Assembly: GCA_038120515.1 (NCBI GenBank)
Contig: JAYOLW010000005.1
Coordinates: forward strand, 26,523 to 90,522
Length of the DNA: 64,000 bases
Direction: 5' to 3'
Source of the DNA: JADHOX01 sp038120515
GTDB lineage: Bacteria; Pseudomonadota; Alphaproteobacteria; Rickettsiales; JABIRX01
Part shown: positions 17,600 to 26,912 of the stretch, piece after piece
Numbering within the stretch: position 1 is the first letter of the stretch
Layout: the number at the start of each line of letters is the position of its first letter
Notes under the pieces: model-generated
Told to the model about the DNA's origin: nothing
The model's input: only the letters and a program-made list of their open reading frames with translations
The model's database searches: none
Translations under genes and position numbers: made by a program

Positions 17600-18817
17600 T
17601 CACCTCAAAAACTCACCGGCTAAAAACAGCGATCCAGCAACAAGGAATAAGCTATTACCGTCATCAAGCTTCCAAACATCATTAAAATTTTGAAATTCAC
17701 CTTTAAACTCATTACCAAAAATCACTTTCAGTTCTTCTGATTTATAAAAAGGTTTCTGATGCTCGAAGTAAAAAGAATAAAACTCAAGCTCAACTCCTCT
17801 AAATTCGTCAATAAAGGCTTTAATATCACGGTCAGTTGTTTGGTTACATAGAAGATAGATCTTTTTGTAATTCTTTTGCACCTTCTGTAGATATATAGCA
17901 ATATTTTTGGCTGCTGCAATATTATGACCACCATCAAGTAATACTTTCGAATCTGGCTTTAATTGTGACAAGACAGTTTTTAAACGAATTTCCTGAAGCC
18001 GAGCCGGCCACCAAAAATAATTTTTGTAATCAACAAAAGCTCTTTTGGCCTTGTCAATACCAACTAGTGAGGTTAAAGCTGTAAAGGCAGTTCTGAAGTT
18101 ATCAATTTGATGATCACCCACTAAAGGCAAATTAGCTACTTCAAGACCTTCAGAAATCTCATTAGCGTTTATTAAAGTTTTGTTATGTTTATCTGCATAT
18201 TCTACAAGAAACGCCTCAACATTAGCATGCTGTTTTGATATTACAACGCCCTCAGAATTATTCATGATTGCCGCCTTCTCACCTGCAATCTCTAGGATAT
18301 CATCACCTAAAAATTCCTGATGATCTACATCAATTGATGTAATGATTGAAAGAAGTTTATTCGGAAAAATATTTGTCGCATCGAGCCTGCCGCCAAGGCC
18401 AGTCTCAATCAAATTAAAATCAGCAGGAAATTGCATAAAAGCCAAAAAGGCTGCTATAGTTGTCCCCTCAAAGAAAGTTACATTTAAACCACTCCTCTGT
18501 TCGATTTGCTGACATCTTTTTAAAACCAACTCCAGATTTTGGTCGCTAATATATTTCCCATTGAGTTTAATCCTCTCATTAAAATCAACAAGATGTGGTG
18601 AAGTGTATACATTAACGCTATAACCAAGGCTTCTAAGCATTGCCTCTAAAAATGCTATAGTAGAACCTTTACCATTTGTTCCAGCAACATGAATAACATT
18701 TTTTAAATATCGCTCAGGATGACCAACTTCTCCTGCGAAAGTCAAAACCGACTCAAGACCTAGTTTAATATTATTAACGCCTTGGAAATTAGGCCAGAAA
18801 ATTTGATTGATTTGCAT
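17600..18817 (-). CDS. folC: Folylpolyglutamate/dihydrofolate synthase (FolC)
   Basis: A 405-residue Mur-ligase-fold enzyme. The ATP loop is HVAGTNGKGSTIAFLEAML (about residues 43-61), followed by TSPHLVDFNERI and NLIETGLGGRLDATN. It adds glutamate to dihydropteroate and extends the polyglutamate tail of folates. Length and motifs are typical for bacterial FolC. It ends 73 bp upstream of the dmhA start region and reads away from the asparagine-synthetase-like gene, with 47 bp between the divergent starts. The accD gene that often precedes folC is not present. Confidence 0.92.
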   Translation of the reverse strand: MQINQIFWPNFQGVNNIKLGLESVLTFAGEVGHPERYLKNVIHVAGTNGKGSTIAFLEAMLRSLGYSVNVYTSPHLVDFNERIKLNGKYISDQNLELVLKRCQQIEQRSGLNVTFFEGTTIAAFLAFMQFPADFNLIETGLGGRLDATNIFPNKLLSIITSIDVDHQEFLGDDILEIAGEKAAIMNNSEGVVISKQHANVEAFLVEYADKHNKTLINANEISEGLEVANLPLVGDHQIDNFRTAFTALTSLVGIDKAKRAFVDYKNYFWWPARLQEIRLKTVLSQLKPDSKVLLDGGHNIAAAKNIAIYLQKVQKNYKKIYLLCNQTTDRDIKAFIDEFRGVELEFYSFYFEHQKPFYKSEELKVIFGNEFKGEFQNFNDVWKLDDGNSLFLVAGSLFLAGEFLR

Positions 18818-18864
18818 ATCGATATCTATTATTGAAATGATAAAATGATTTAATTAATAACATT

Positions 18865-20655
18865 ATGTCCGGTATAGCAGGCCTTTTTGGGAATATCAAT
18901 GACACAAAAAAAGATCATCTGACAAATGTTTTTAATGACGCTCTAGTTGAGAGGGGGCCTGATGGTGCTGGCGAATATTACGGACAAAATATTTTTTTAT
19001 TTCATAGAAGATTAGCAATTATTGACATCGAAACAGGAGACTTTCCTTTATATTACTACGATAAAAACAATAATTTAAAATATGTCTTAATTATTGATGG
19101 TGTTATTTATAACTATTTGGAATTAAAAAAAGAATTTGAAAATTCAATATTTAAAACCAAATCTGATTGTGAAGTAGTTTTACATTTATATGAAAAATAT
19201 AACACAAAATTTAATGAAAAGATTCGTGGCATGTATTCTCTTGCAATATATGACGTATCAAAAAGACAATTAATTTTGTCTATAGATCATTTTGGTATGA
19301 AGCCGCTTTATTTTAGCCTTCTTAACAATGCAACAATATTTGCATCTAATATTAAGGCAATTTTCAATTCAAAACTTTTAAACAAAGAAACGCTTCCAAA
19401 CAAAACTTATGAATTACTTCAAGCTAGATTTAATTTTACCAAACAAACAATTTATAAAAATATTTATAAATTACTGCCTGGCGAAACTTTAATCTTTGAG
19501 AATAATCAAATTGTCAATAAAGACCTTAACAATATTATCGACTTGCTACTTTCAGCTAAGAAACGTAAAAGATTTGATCCAGATAAACTTACTCAAAAGA
19601 TCTCACAATCAACCAATATTCATCTCAGATCAGATAAACCAATTGGTATTTTCTTCAGAGGTAATGTTGATTCGCAAGTTTTATTATATTGGATGAAACA
19701 ATTTACTCCAAACCATACTAATCTATTTACGATTAAATTCAGTGAAATTGAAGAATCACCAGAACTAAAAAAAGGCTTAGAAGCTATCAATAAATTAGGT
19801 TATAAAATTCACAAAATTGAATTTGGCGAAAAGGACTTTTGGAAATATTTAGTGCAAACAGCCAAAACTCTTGATGAGCCAATAATAGAGCCAAAAACCT
19901 TGACAAACTATAAATTATGCGAAGAAGCAAAAAAACATGTTAAAGTTATTTTAGCAAGTGAAGGCGGCGACGAGTTTTTTTCTGGTTATAAAAGACATCA
20001 TAAATCTAGCTTTGTCTTTTCTCTATTTAAAAAAAACCATTTTCTAAATGGTTTATTTCCTGACAAATCATTATTTGCAATTGATTTTCCAAGTTGGCAA
20101 AAACCGATTGAACAACAACTGAAAATTTTAAAAGGTTTTCCTTGGACCAAACTTCAAATAATGCAAACTTTAGATAGTTTATTTTGGCTTCCACATATTC
20201 TGCTCGCTAAGCTAGATAAATGTTCTATGGCGAATTCTGTAGTTATCAGAACACCATTTGTTGACCAAAACCTTTCAACTTATGCATTATCAATACCAAA
20301 TAAATTTAAAGTAAAAAACAAATACTCAAAATGGTGTTTAAGACAGCATCTGGATAATCATTGGAAATATGCGGAAGCATTTAGAAAAACTTATGTTCAA
20401 AAAATTCCATTTTATCAATGGCTAGATAGAAGACGTCCATTTATCATTGATTATCTCAGCCATCATAACGCATTTGATGGAATTTTTAATCGCCAGAAAT
20501 TTGACTCTTTTATTCAAAAATTTTCTCAAAAGCATGAAATGGCAATTTTTGGACTGATATTTTATAGCCTATGGTATGATCATCATATCCAAAACATAGA
20601 TATCGATATTGATAATGATTTAGTAAATCATATTAATTTGCTAAATGACTTTTAA
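18865..20655 (+). CDS. Asparagine synthetase-like protein with both active sites altered (probable pseudoenzyme)
   Basis: A 596-residue protein with the full two-domain layout of AsnB. The N-terminal glutaminase domain begins MSGIAGLFG: the obligatory Cys2 nucleophile is serine (TCC at 18868-18870). The glutamine-site motif normally reading NGEIYN is DGVIYNY, and the RDRFGIKPLYY motif is IDHFGMKPLYF. In the synthetase domain the pyrophosphatase loop SGGxDSS is RGNVDSQ (residues 265-271), while EGGDEFFSGYKRH is retained. The frame is uninterrupted and the fold motifs are otherwise kept, so the protein looks preserved rather than decaying. It could be a scaffold or an enzyme with other chemistry. 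It is adjacent to the glycan locus, where AsnB-like amidotransferases are common. Confidence 0.85.
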   Translation: MSGIAGLFGNINDTKKDHLTNVFNDALVERGPDGAGEYYGQNIFLFHRRLAIIDIETGDFPLYYYDKNNNLKYVLIIDGVIYNYLELKKEFENSIFKTKSDCEVVLHLYEKYNTKFNEKIRGMYSLAIYDVSKRQLILSIDHFGMKPLYFSLLNNATIFASNIKAIFNSKLLNKETLPNKTYELLQARFNFTKQTIYKNIYKLLPGETLIFENNQIVNKDLNNIIDLLLSAKKRKRFDPDKLTQKISQSTNIHLRSDKPIGIFFRGNVDSQVLLYWMKQFTPNHTNLFTIKFSEIEESPELKKGLEAINKLGYKIHKIEFGEKDFWKYLVQTAKTLDEPIIEPKTLTNYKLCEEAKKHVKVILASEGGDEFFSGYKRHHKSSFVFSLFKKNHFLNGLFPDKSLFAIDFPSWQKPIEQQLKILKGFPWTKLQIMQTLDSLFWLPHILLAKLDKCSMANSVVIRTPFVDQNLSTYALSIPNKFKVKNKYSKWCLRQHLDNHWKYAEAFRKTYVQKIPFYQWLDRRRPFIIDYLSHHNAFDGIFNRQKFDSFIQKFSQKHEMAIFGLIFYSLWYDHHIQNIDIDIDNDLVNHINLLNDF

Positions 20656-20658
20656 ATA

Positions 20659-20928
20659 TTACCTATATTGTCTCCTATAGTCTCTTCTATCTTGTCGATA
20701 ATCTCGTCTTTCTTCTGGTATAGTTTCAAATCCACGATCATATTCTTCATCATGAATTCTATCGGATCTTAAATCACGCCTTTCTTCAACATTTTCCCTA
20801 ATATAACCATCAGGATCATAATATTCATCAGACACATCATCAATATTATTGTCATCTTCCTGCACTTCTGCCGCATATACTTGAGATGAAAATAATAAAC
20901 ATATCAATACGATTCTAATAATATTCAT
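20659..20928 (-). CDS. Small exported acidic protein with Arg/Asp-rich C-terminus
   Basis: An 89-residue protein starting at the ATG of MNIIRIVL; a TTG 9 bp upstream is less likely. A signal peptide is clear (IIRIVLICLLFSSQVYA, cleavage after VYA). The mature part is very acidic (EVQEDDNNIDDVSDEYYD) and ends in repeated RRDYRQ/RRDYRR units. No family is recognised. It lies in tandem with the similar small exported protein at 21019 and just past the 3' end of the asparagine-synthetase-like gene, with convergent stops 3 bp apart. Periplasmic or secreted. Confidence 0.6.
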   Translation of the reverse strand: MNIIRIVLICLLFSSQVYAAEVQEDDNNIDDVSDEYYDPDGYIRENVEERRDLRSDRIHDEEYDRGFETIPEERRDYRQDRRDYRRQYR

Positions 20929-21018
20929 AAAACACAACTTACTAAAAAATTATTATATAATTTATAAGATTTATTTTATGTTTTTGAGTAATTTGAAATA
21001 ATAAATTCTTGTATAATA

Positions 21019-21276
21019 TCATTCATAATCATTATTAAATCTATCTGCTTCAAATAATTCTTCATTTTTAGAATCTTCATCAATAGTTTCATCTTCTTCA
21101 TATACTAACTCAGAATTTAAACTATTTTCAAAAGGATCATGATAAAAACCATTTTCAAAATCTTCATCAAAATACTCTTGACTCACTAGGTCTTCATTTT
21201 CAAATTGCTGCTGAAGCTTATTTGCGAATGAACTACCGATAAGCATAAATAATATCACCGATACTTTATAAAACAT
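21019..21276 (-). CDS. Small exported acidic protein
   Basis: An 85-residue protein with a short signal peptide (MFYKVSVILFMLIGSSFA, cleavage after SFA) and an extremely acidic mature chain, with many Glu, Asp, Phe and Asn (FDEDFENGFYHDPFE is typical for composition). No cysteines or recognised motif. It is co-oriented with the gene at 20659-20928, 90 bp apart, and resembles it in size, charge and export signal though not in exact sequence. Function unknown. Confidence 0.55.
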   Translation of the reverse strand: MFYKVSVILFMLIGSSFANKLQQQFENEDLVSQEYFDEDFENGFYHDPFENSLNSELVYEEDETIDEDSKNEELFEADRFNNDYE

Positions 21277-21379
21277 ATCTAAACCTTAATATTATTTCAG
21301 ATATTATCATATTTTGTAGAGTTTTTAAATAACTTTGTTACAATACTGCAATGGTTTTATCAAATTTGAAAATTTATTT

Positions 21380-22582
21380 ATGAGCAGGACTAATCACTCA
21401 ATTGAAGCAAACAATCATTTACAATTATTAATAGCAGAGCTTAAGAATGGGCCACAAGCAAACCCTAGAAAGGTAGAAAAATTGATCAAATATTCCCTTC
21501 AAGTGGTAATAACAAAACAAGAATATTATGATCTAATTAAAACTGCACTAAATTGCAAATGCGCTGCTACAATAGTAAACATCCTCTTGGCTGATGTTAA
21601 ACAAGACAAATCTATCCTAACTGATATATTCCACCAAGAGCTAAAAAAAGGATCAGATGCTAATATTGAATATATACAAATATTTCTTTATAGAGGTGTA
21701 GTTATTATCAACGATGGATATATTGCATCAAATAACACCTTACAAATAGCGCTAACAAATAACTGCTCAGCCAATATAATAAAGCTACTTCTTGAACAAG
21801 GTGCAATAATAGATAATAGTAAGAGAGGGAACTCATCAATTGACCAAGCATTATATTGGCGATGTGATTTTGCCACCATTCAGATTCTATTTCAACATGG
21901 TGCATTAGTTACTAACCAAACTGAAGTTAGAGAAATCACTGAAACTAGCCTTCATTTGGCAATTGAACATAGTCATTCATTTGAAACAATAGAAATTCTG
22001 CTGCAAAATAGGGCATTATTAGTAACAAATACCAGAAACCCTTATGAAACCACTTTATCTTTTGTCTTAAGGAAAAAGTCGGATTTAAGAATTTTAGAGT
22101 TATTTAACAGCTTTTCTCCTGATTTTGTAAAAGATTCAGATCGTACAGGTAAATACTGTCTTATTAACCAACTCTTTGAAATCCACCGTGTCAATTTAGG
22201 ATATAACCCTCAGGTTAATCATATCTTAGAATTTTTACTCGATTCTGGCGCAAGACCTTGCAATGATATTGATAATAATAGTTTAGATATTGCTTTAAAG
22301 TATAATGCATTTCATGAGATTATGACAATGCTTCAAACCTATGGTGCTAAATCAACAAAAAGCTTCATGCCTAAAGAGCAATGTACTATTGAGCCTGATC
22401 GTACAAACAATGACCATTATGAAGAAGAGTTTATTGAACAATGTCAGAAAAGTGATGATAAGCCTCCAACTAAGGATAAAGAATTAGACCCAAAGGCTAG
22501 TTCATCATGCTCAGATTTTAGATATCGTTATCATGAAAGAGCATCTATAGAAGTAAAAAATTTAGGCTCACACTCTCTCTAA
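21380..22582 (+). CDS. Ankyrin-repeat protein
   Basis: A 400-residue protein from the ATG at 21380 (MSRTNHSIEAN); a TTG at 21335 would add 15 residues. Several degenerate ankyrin units are visible between residues about 110 and 340: NTLQIALTNNCSANIIKLLL, SLHLAIEHSHSFETIEILL, SLDIALKYNAFHEIM, each with the helix-turn-helix pattern and a LLxxGA-type end. The last 60 residues are charged and disordered-looking. No signal peptide. Ankyrin proteins in host-associated Proteobacteria are often secreted effectors, but no secretion signal is shown here. It converges on ddl, stops 9 bp apart. Confidence 0.8.
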   Translation: MSRTNHSIEANNHLQLLIAELKNGPQANPRKVEKLIKYSLQVVITKQEYYDLIKTALNCKCAATIVNILLADVKQDKSILTDIFHQELKKGSDANIEYIQIFLYRGVVIINDGYIASNNTLQIALTNNCSANIIKLLLEQGAIIDNSKRGNSSIDQALYWRCDFATIQILFQHGALVTNQTEVREITETSLHLAIEHSHSFETIEILLQNRALLVTNTRNPYETTLSFVLRKKSDLRILELFNSFSPDFVKDSDRTGKYCLINQLFEIHRVNLGYNPQVNHILEFLLDSGARPCNDIDNNSLDIALKYNAFHEIMTMLQTYGAKSTKSFMPKEQCTIEPDRTNNDHYEEEFIEQCQKSDDKPPTKDKELDPKASSSCSDFRYRYHERASIEVKNLGSHSL

Positions 22583-22591
22583 CATCTTAAA

Positions 22592-23782
22592 TTACTCAAA
22601 TATATTACTTCCAGTTGCAACAGAATCAGTAACTATTTGATTAGTTCGAGCTATTTCAAAACCTTCATTAATAAGAGCTGAAAGTAATTTAGTAAAATTA
22701 ACTTTTTGATCTGCTGCTTCCCATAAATAATACGCAAAAGAACCAGGCAATGGATTAATCTCATTCAACCAAATCTCTCCAGTTTTACTATTACATAAGA
22801 AATCAATTCTTGGCGCCCCGGTTCCGGAAATAATATTAAAAGCTTTTATAGCATAATCATGAATTTTAGCTTTTAGATCTTCTGTCAATTCCACTGGGTT
22901 CGTATCGCGCTTCAGTGATGCCATTCCCATTGAGCTTGGTACTGATAATTTCGCTTTACGATTTTTACCATTTAAATATTTGGTTTTAAAATCAAGTAGA
23001 TCTCCTGAGCTAATTGGTTTTTCAATTGCAGATAAAACATCTTCACCTAATGCCTTACTAATTGATATGTTAAACTCAATAAGATTTTCGACATATGGCT
23101 CAATTAAAATTTGATAATCAATTTTAAATATTTCAATAATAGCAGATTTTAACTGCTTTTCATTACGAACGACATTAACACCAATCGAACTTCCTAAATT
23201 ACATGGTTTTACACATAAAGGATAACCAAGTGTAACTTGTTTTAAGTAATGTTCTAAATCAAGAAATTCATCTTTATTATTTCTAATTAATAGATTGCTT
23301 GGCAAAACGTTAATTCCAGAATTCTTTAGTAATTCTTTTGTTAGAAATTTATTCATGACAATTTTAGAGGCCATAGCTCTTGGACCTGTATAAGGAATAT
23401 TTAAAAATTCCAACAGACCTACAAACGCACCATCTTCACCACTACCACCATGAAATGCTGGCATTGCAATATCAAAATCGATATTTCTAGATTTCTTGAA
23501 AAGTGAATTTTTAACCACTGAAAGCGAAGGTGAGCCAGTAACTGGATTTGTTGTAATATTTACATTATCAATCTTGTTTTTTGTCGCCTCAGACAAATAA
23601 TAATTTTCTCGTTTTAAGAGTTCAATACCTGTGTAAAACTTATTACTTTTATCAGCATAAACAGGTATTACTTCATATTTTACAGAATCAATTGCGGCTG
23701 CAACTGATAAAGCTGTAATAATTGAAATATCATGTTCAGGGGAATTACCACCAAAAAACAATGCAACTTTTTGTTTATCCAT
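22592..23782 (-). CDS. ddl: D-alanine--D-alanine ligase
   Basis: An ATP-grasp ligase of 396 residues. The N-terminal FFGGNSPEHDISIITA, the PAFHGGSGEDGAFVGLLE segment, CVKPCNLGSSIGV and the metal-binding EINPLPGS are diagnostic. It joins two D-alanines for peptidoglycan precursors, so the organism makes a cell wall. It is longer than the shortest Ddl proteins (about 305) and nearer the VanA-like length class; the extra length is spread through the chain. It stands apart from the usual mur-fts cluster, and the next gene upstream on this strand begins well beyond it. Confidence 0.93.
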   Translation of the reverse strand: MDKQKVALFFGGNSPEHDISIITALSVAAAIDSVKYEVIPVYADKSNKFYTGIELLKRENYYLSEATKNKIDNVNITTNPVTGSPSLSVVKNSLFKKSRNIDFDIAMPAFHGGSGEDGAFVGLLEFLNIPYTGPRAMASKIVMNKFLTKELLKNSGINVLPSNLLIRNNKDEFLDLEHYLKQVTLGYPLCVKPCNLGSSIGVNVVRNEKQLKSAIIEIFKIDYQILIEPYVENLIEFNISISKALGEDVLSAIEKPISSGDLLDFKTKYLNGKNRKAKLSVPSSMGMASLKRDTNPVELTEDLKAKIHDYAIKAFNIISGTGAPRIDFLCNSKTGEIWLNEINPLPGSFAYYLWEAADQKVNFTKLLSALINEGFEIARTNQIVTDSVATGSNIFE

Positions 23783-23842
23783 AATAATTATCTGTAAAAC
23801 AATTTTTTCCCAAATTTATTGATAAGAAAGCTACAATCAAGA

Positions 23843-25333
23843 TTAAATATCTTTCCAGCCAATTTTCTTAAGGAAAGTTTGATAATCACGATCATACATA
23901 AACACTTTGCCTTCATCATAAACTATAAGTTTATTTGCAATTTTTTTAAGAAAATATTCATCATGCGTAACCATAACAACTGCGCCAGAGAAATTATCTA
24001 CAGCATTCATTAAAGCTTCTGCTGACTCCATATCTAAATGGTTTGTTGGCTCATCGAGAAATAACAAATTTACAGGTTTAAGCAAAATTTTTCCAAGCAT
24101 AACACGGCTTTTTTCACCACCTGAAAGCACTGAGATTTTTTTGTGAGCCAAATCACCCGAAAACATCACATGCGAGCATGTCCTTCTGACGTTACCAATT
24201 GGCGCCTCAGGATCACTTGTTTGAATTTCTTCGCAAATCGACAATTTAGGATTTAATCGATCAATATTCATTTGCCCAAAATACCCTGCTTTAACTTTAT
24301 CATGATAATTAATTGATCCATTTTGTGCAGAAATTTCTTTAGCTAAAAGTTTAAGTAAAGTTGATTTTCCTTTTCCATTTTTACCAATAACACAAATTTT
24401 ATCACCCTGATTTACTGCAAATGATAAATCCTTAATTAAGGTTCCTGTTGCTTCATAACCAAATGTCAAACCATTTACTTTCATGAGGCTTTCTTTACTT
24501 TCATATGGTTTATAATTAAACTGAAAATCTAAGGTTTCAACATCACTTAACTTTTCCATAACACCTTGTCTTTCTAGGGCCTTAATCTTTGACTGGGCTC
24601 GACTTGCCTGACTTGCCTTGGATTTAAATCTATCTATCCATTCTTGAGTTTTTTGCCTTTCTCTTTCTTGATTTACCCTGGTTTTCTCATAGATCTCTTC
24701 CTCCTGAGCAATCTGCTCTTTAATTTTTTTGGTATTACCAGGAATTTTTCTAAATTGCCCTCTATGAATATTTAAGGTGTGAGTAATGATGCTATCCATG
24801 AAAACACGATCATGCGTAATGAGAATCAATTCACCTTCCCAATCTTGTAAAAATTTCTTGAGCCATTTAGTCGAGTGAATATCAAGATAATTGGTCGGCT
24901 CATCTAGTAATAATAACTCAGGTTCATCCAATAATAATTTCGCTAAATTTATCTTTACCTGGAAACCACCTGAGAATTCTTTAGGATCTTTTTGCATTTC
25001 TTCATCAGAAAATCCAAGACCCTGAAGAATCATTTCACCTTTCCAAACTTCAAACTCTCTATCTTCTGATAAAACACTAGCAACCTCATCTATTACAGTT
25101 GGATACGAAAAACTTAAATGTTGTTGTAAATAACCAATACGATAATTATTTGAAATCTCAACTTTGCCTAAATCTGGTTCCTGCATACCAAGCAATATCT
25201 TGAGGAATGTAGATTTACCACTACCATTCCTCCCTATTAATCCAATTTTCTCACCAGGATTAAAATGGATATTTACATCTTCAAAAATTTGTTGGCCATG
25301 AAATGCAATTGCTAGATCTTTTACTCTTATCAT
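23843..25333 (-). CDS. ABC-F family ATP-binding protein
   Basis: A 496-residue protein with two ABC domains in one chain and no membrane domain, the ABC-F pattern. First Walker A GLIGRNGSGKSTFLK, first signature near FSGGFQVK, Walker B LLLLDEPTNYLD; second Walker A VIGKNGKGKSTLLK, signature LSGGEKSR, Walker B LLFLDEPTNHLD. The linker between (about residues 235-300) is charged and helical. The start is set at the ATG giving MIRVKDLAI; an upstream TTG would add eight residues. Such proteins act on ribosomes (Uup, EttA, YheS groups); which group this belongs to is not decided here. Confidence 0.9.
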   Translation of the reverse strand: MIRVKDLAIAFHGQQIFEDVNIHFNPGEKIGLIGRNGSGKSTFLKILLGMQEPDLGKVEISNNYRIGYLQQHLSFSYPTVIDEVASVLSEDREFEVWKGEMILQGLGFSDEEMQKDPKEFSGGFQVKINLAKLLLDEPELLLLDEPTNYLDIHSTKWLKKFLQDWEGELILITHDRVFMDSIITHTLNIHRGQFRKIPGNTKKIKEQIAQEEEIYEKTRVNQERERQKTQEWIDRFKSKASQASRAQSKIKALERQGVMEKLSDVETLDFQFNYKPYESKESLMKVNGLTFGYEATGTLIKDLSFAVNQGDKICVIGKNGKGKSTLLKLLAKEISAQNGSINYHDKVKAGYFGQMNIDRLNPKLSICEEIQTSDPEAPIGNVRRTCSHVMFSGDLAHKKISVLSGGEKSRVMLGKILLKPVNLLFLDEPTNHLDMESAEALMNAVDNFSGAVVMVTHDEYFLKKIANKLIVYDEGKVFMYDRDYQTFLKKIGWKDI

Positions 25334-25390
25334 CCTAATCAAATAATAGTTCGGCAACTATATTAACATCAAGAACTGATATTTACAGAA

Positions 25391-25906
25391 TTAATTTATA
25401 AATAATGCCTGCGCTGTTGCATTAATCACTGCAGCAATTCTAATAGCATGTTGTATAGTTGGTTTATTTACACCACCCGCTATAATTTGCTTAACATGTG
25501 AATCTATGCACAGGCCACAACCATTAATAGCAGAAACAGAAAGCGAATATAATTCAAAATCTATCTTATCAATACCAGGATTTGCCATTGCATTCATACG
25601 AAGCTTAGCTGAAAGCTTGCCAAAATCTTCATCACTTACCAAATGCACAAATCGATAATATACATTATTCATAGCCATAATAGTTGCCGCAGTTTGTGCA
25701 GCCTTTACTTCCGCTTCTGTTAATATATCACCAGAATGAGCAAAAATATAATTTATGATATTGTGATCTTTAACAGCATAAGCACAGGAAAGAGCAATTG
25801 CGTAAATTTGATTTTTGTTGAGTTTTGACTCAGGATCATCACGAAGTACAGCCCCTAAGTTAAGTTTGATATCTTTTGCATAATCTTGAAATTCAATTGT
25901 AGACAT
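25391..25906 (-). CDS. ahpD: Alkylhydroperoxidase AhpD
   Basis: A 171-residue AhpD from the ATG giving MSTIEFQDYA. The catalytic CxxC with following histidine, NGCGLCIDSHVKQ, places the cysteines at residues 130 and 133 and the histidine at 137, as in mycobacterial AhpD. AhpD reduces the oxidised peroxiredoxin AhpC; the ahpC gene lies directly upstream, 58 bp away, in the same orientation. Together they form a peroxide-reducing system that does not need AhpF. The upstream regulator is the divergent oxyR. Confidence 0.9.
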   Translation of the reverse strand: MSTIEFQDYAKDIKLNLGAVLRDDPESKLNKNQIYAIALSCAYAVKDHNIINYIFAHSGDILTEAEVKAAQTAATIMAMNNVYYRFVHLVSDEDFGKLSAKLRMNAMANPGIDKIDFELYSLSVSAINGCGLCIDSHVKQIIAGGVNKPTIQHAIRIAAVINATAQALFIN

Positions 25907-25964
25907 AATAAAAAATGAAGAGAGGTTATAATGTGGGTAAAAATTACCCACATATTATATTAGT

Positions 25965-26513
25965 TTATAGCTGAATGGTTTCGTCACCCTTTTTCCAGTT
26001 GCAAGGACATAATTCATCGGTTTGCAATGCATCCAAAACTCTTAATACTTCATTTGGATTTCTACCAACATTCAAATCCGTAACCGAAACGAATCTAACA
26101 ATACCGTCAGGATCAATTATAAAAGTAGCTCTATTCGCGACTAATGCTGATTTTGAGATAATGCCTAATTCATTTGCTAGAACACCACCAACATCTGCAA
26201 GCATCGGAATTGGTAAATCTTTTAGCTCAGACTGATGTTTTTTCCAGGCAAGATGGACAAATTCACTATCAGTACTTGCTCCAAGCAATACTGCATCACG
26301 ATCGGCAAATTCTTCATGCAAATTTGCAAATGCTACAATCTCAGTTGGGCAAACAAAGGTAAAGTCTTTTGGCCAGAAAAAAATCACCTGCCACTTTCCT
26401 TTATAGCTATTATTATTTACATCAATAAAAGCTTCATTGATTGAGTTTGGGTATGCACCCGGCTTAACAGCTTTTAAAGAGAAAGCTGGAAACTGATCAC
26501 CAATTGTTAACAT
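25965..26513 (-). CDS. ahpC: Peroxiredoxin AhpC (AhpD-partnered type)
   Basis: A 182-residue 2-Cys peroxiredoxin from the ATG giving MLTIGDQFPAF; extension upstream is unlike the family. The peroxidatic cysteine is residue 55 in DFTFVCPTEIV, and the C-terminal cysteines lie in ELCPCNW. It reduces hydrogen peroxide and organic peroxides. The pairing with ahpD and the sequence type match the AhpC of mycobacteria and some Proteobacteria. It overlaps no gene; a small membrane-protein gene stops just 2 bp before its ATG, so they are likely one transcript. Confidence 0.93.
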   Translation of the reverse strand: MLTIGDQFPAFSLKAVKPGAYPNSINEAFIDVNNNSYKGKWQVIFFWPKDFTFVCPTEIVAFANLHEEFADRDAVLLGASTDSEFVHLAWKKHQSELKDLPIPMLADVGGVLANELGIISKSALVANRATFIIDPDGIVRFVSVTDLNVGRNPNEVLRVLDALQTDELCPCNWKKGDETIQL

Positions 26514-26514
26514 A

Positions 26515-26766
26515 TTATTTTTTACCTTCTTTTTCTTCTCGTTTTGATATACCATTACCACTTACATAACCAGCAATAATACCAACCATACCAGTGATAC
26601 TCATTTGTAATAATTCAACTACTGAATCATCTATTGGTCTATTTTCTTTTAACGCAACATAATAATCACCAATTGTGATAATTGCTAATAAGATTAATAG
26701 TCCACCAACCATTAAAGCAATGGTCCAGTCTTTTACTTTTTGAGAATATTCTCTTCCATTTAACAT
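26515..26766 (-). CDS. Small two-helix membrane protein, unknown function
   Basis: An 83-residue protein with two predicted membrane helices: about residues 15-37 (TIALMVGGLLILLAIITIG) and about 52-70 (MSITGMVGIIAGYVSGNG). The C-terminus is charged (SKREEKEGKK). It has one of the better Shine-Dalgarno sequences of the window (GAGGAG, 8-13 bp before the ATG). It lies directly ahead of ahpC, so it is probably cotranscribed with the peroxide-defence genes. The glycine-rich second helix recalls small phage or holin-like proteins, but no family can be named with confidence. Confidence 0.6.
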   Translation of the reverse strand: MLNGREYSQKVKDWTIALMVGGLLILLAIITIGDYYVALKENRPIDDSVVELLQMSITGMVGIIAGYVSGNGISKREEKEGKK

Positions 26767-26775
26767 ATTATTTTA

Positions 26776-26865
26776 CTCCTCAATTTGTGCGTTTCTTTTT
26801 CTATGGCCGNNNNNNNNNNAAAGTGAGATGAATAATAGAATATCTGCTATAACAATTGTTAACAT
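26776..26865 (-). CDS. Possible small membrane-protein gene crossing an assembly gap
   Basis: On the minus strand an ATG at 26863-26865 opens MLTIVIADILLFISL, a hydrophobic start, and then meets ten N (26810-26819). If the gap were really 10 bases the frame continues into GHRKRNAQIEE and stops at a TAA inside the Shine-Dalgarno region of the 83-residue gene. A 29-residue single-helix protein would result. Gap runs of ten N are often placeholders, so the real length and product are uncertain. The start shares 20 bases with the ahpC start. Confidence 0.3.
26810..26819. other. Assembly gap (10 N)
   Basis: Ten consecutive N. Sequence to both sides reads as normal intergenic or small-gene sequence. 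The true distance is unknown. Confidence 0.99.
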
Positions 26866-26912
26866 ATTATTTAAGTAATTTTAATTATTAATTAATAAAT
26901 TTTATAATTATT

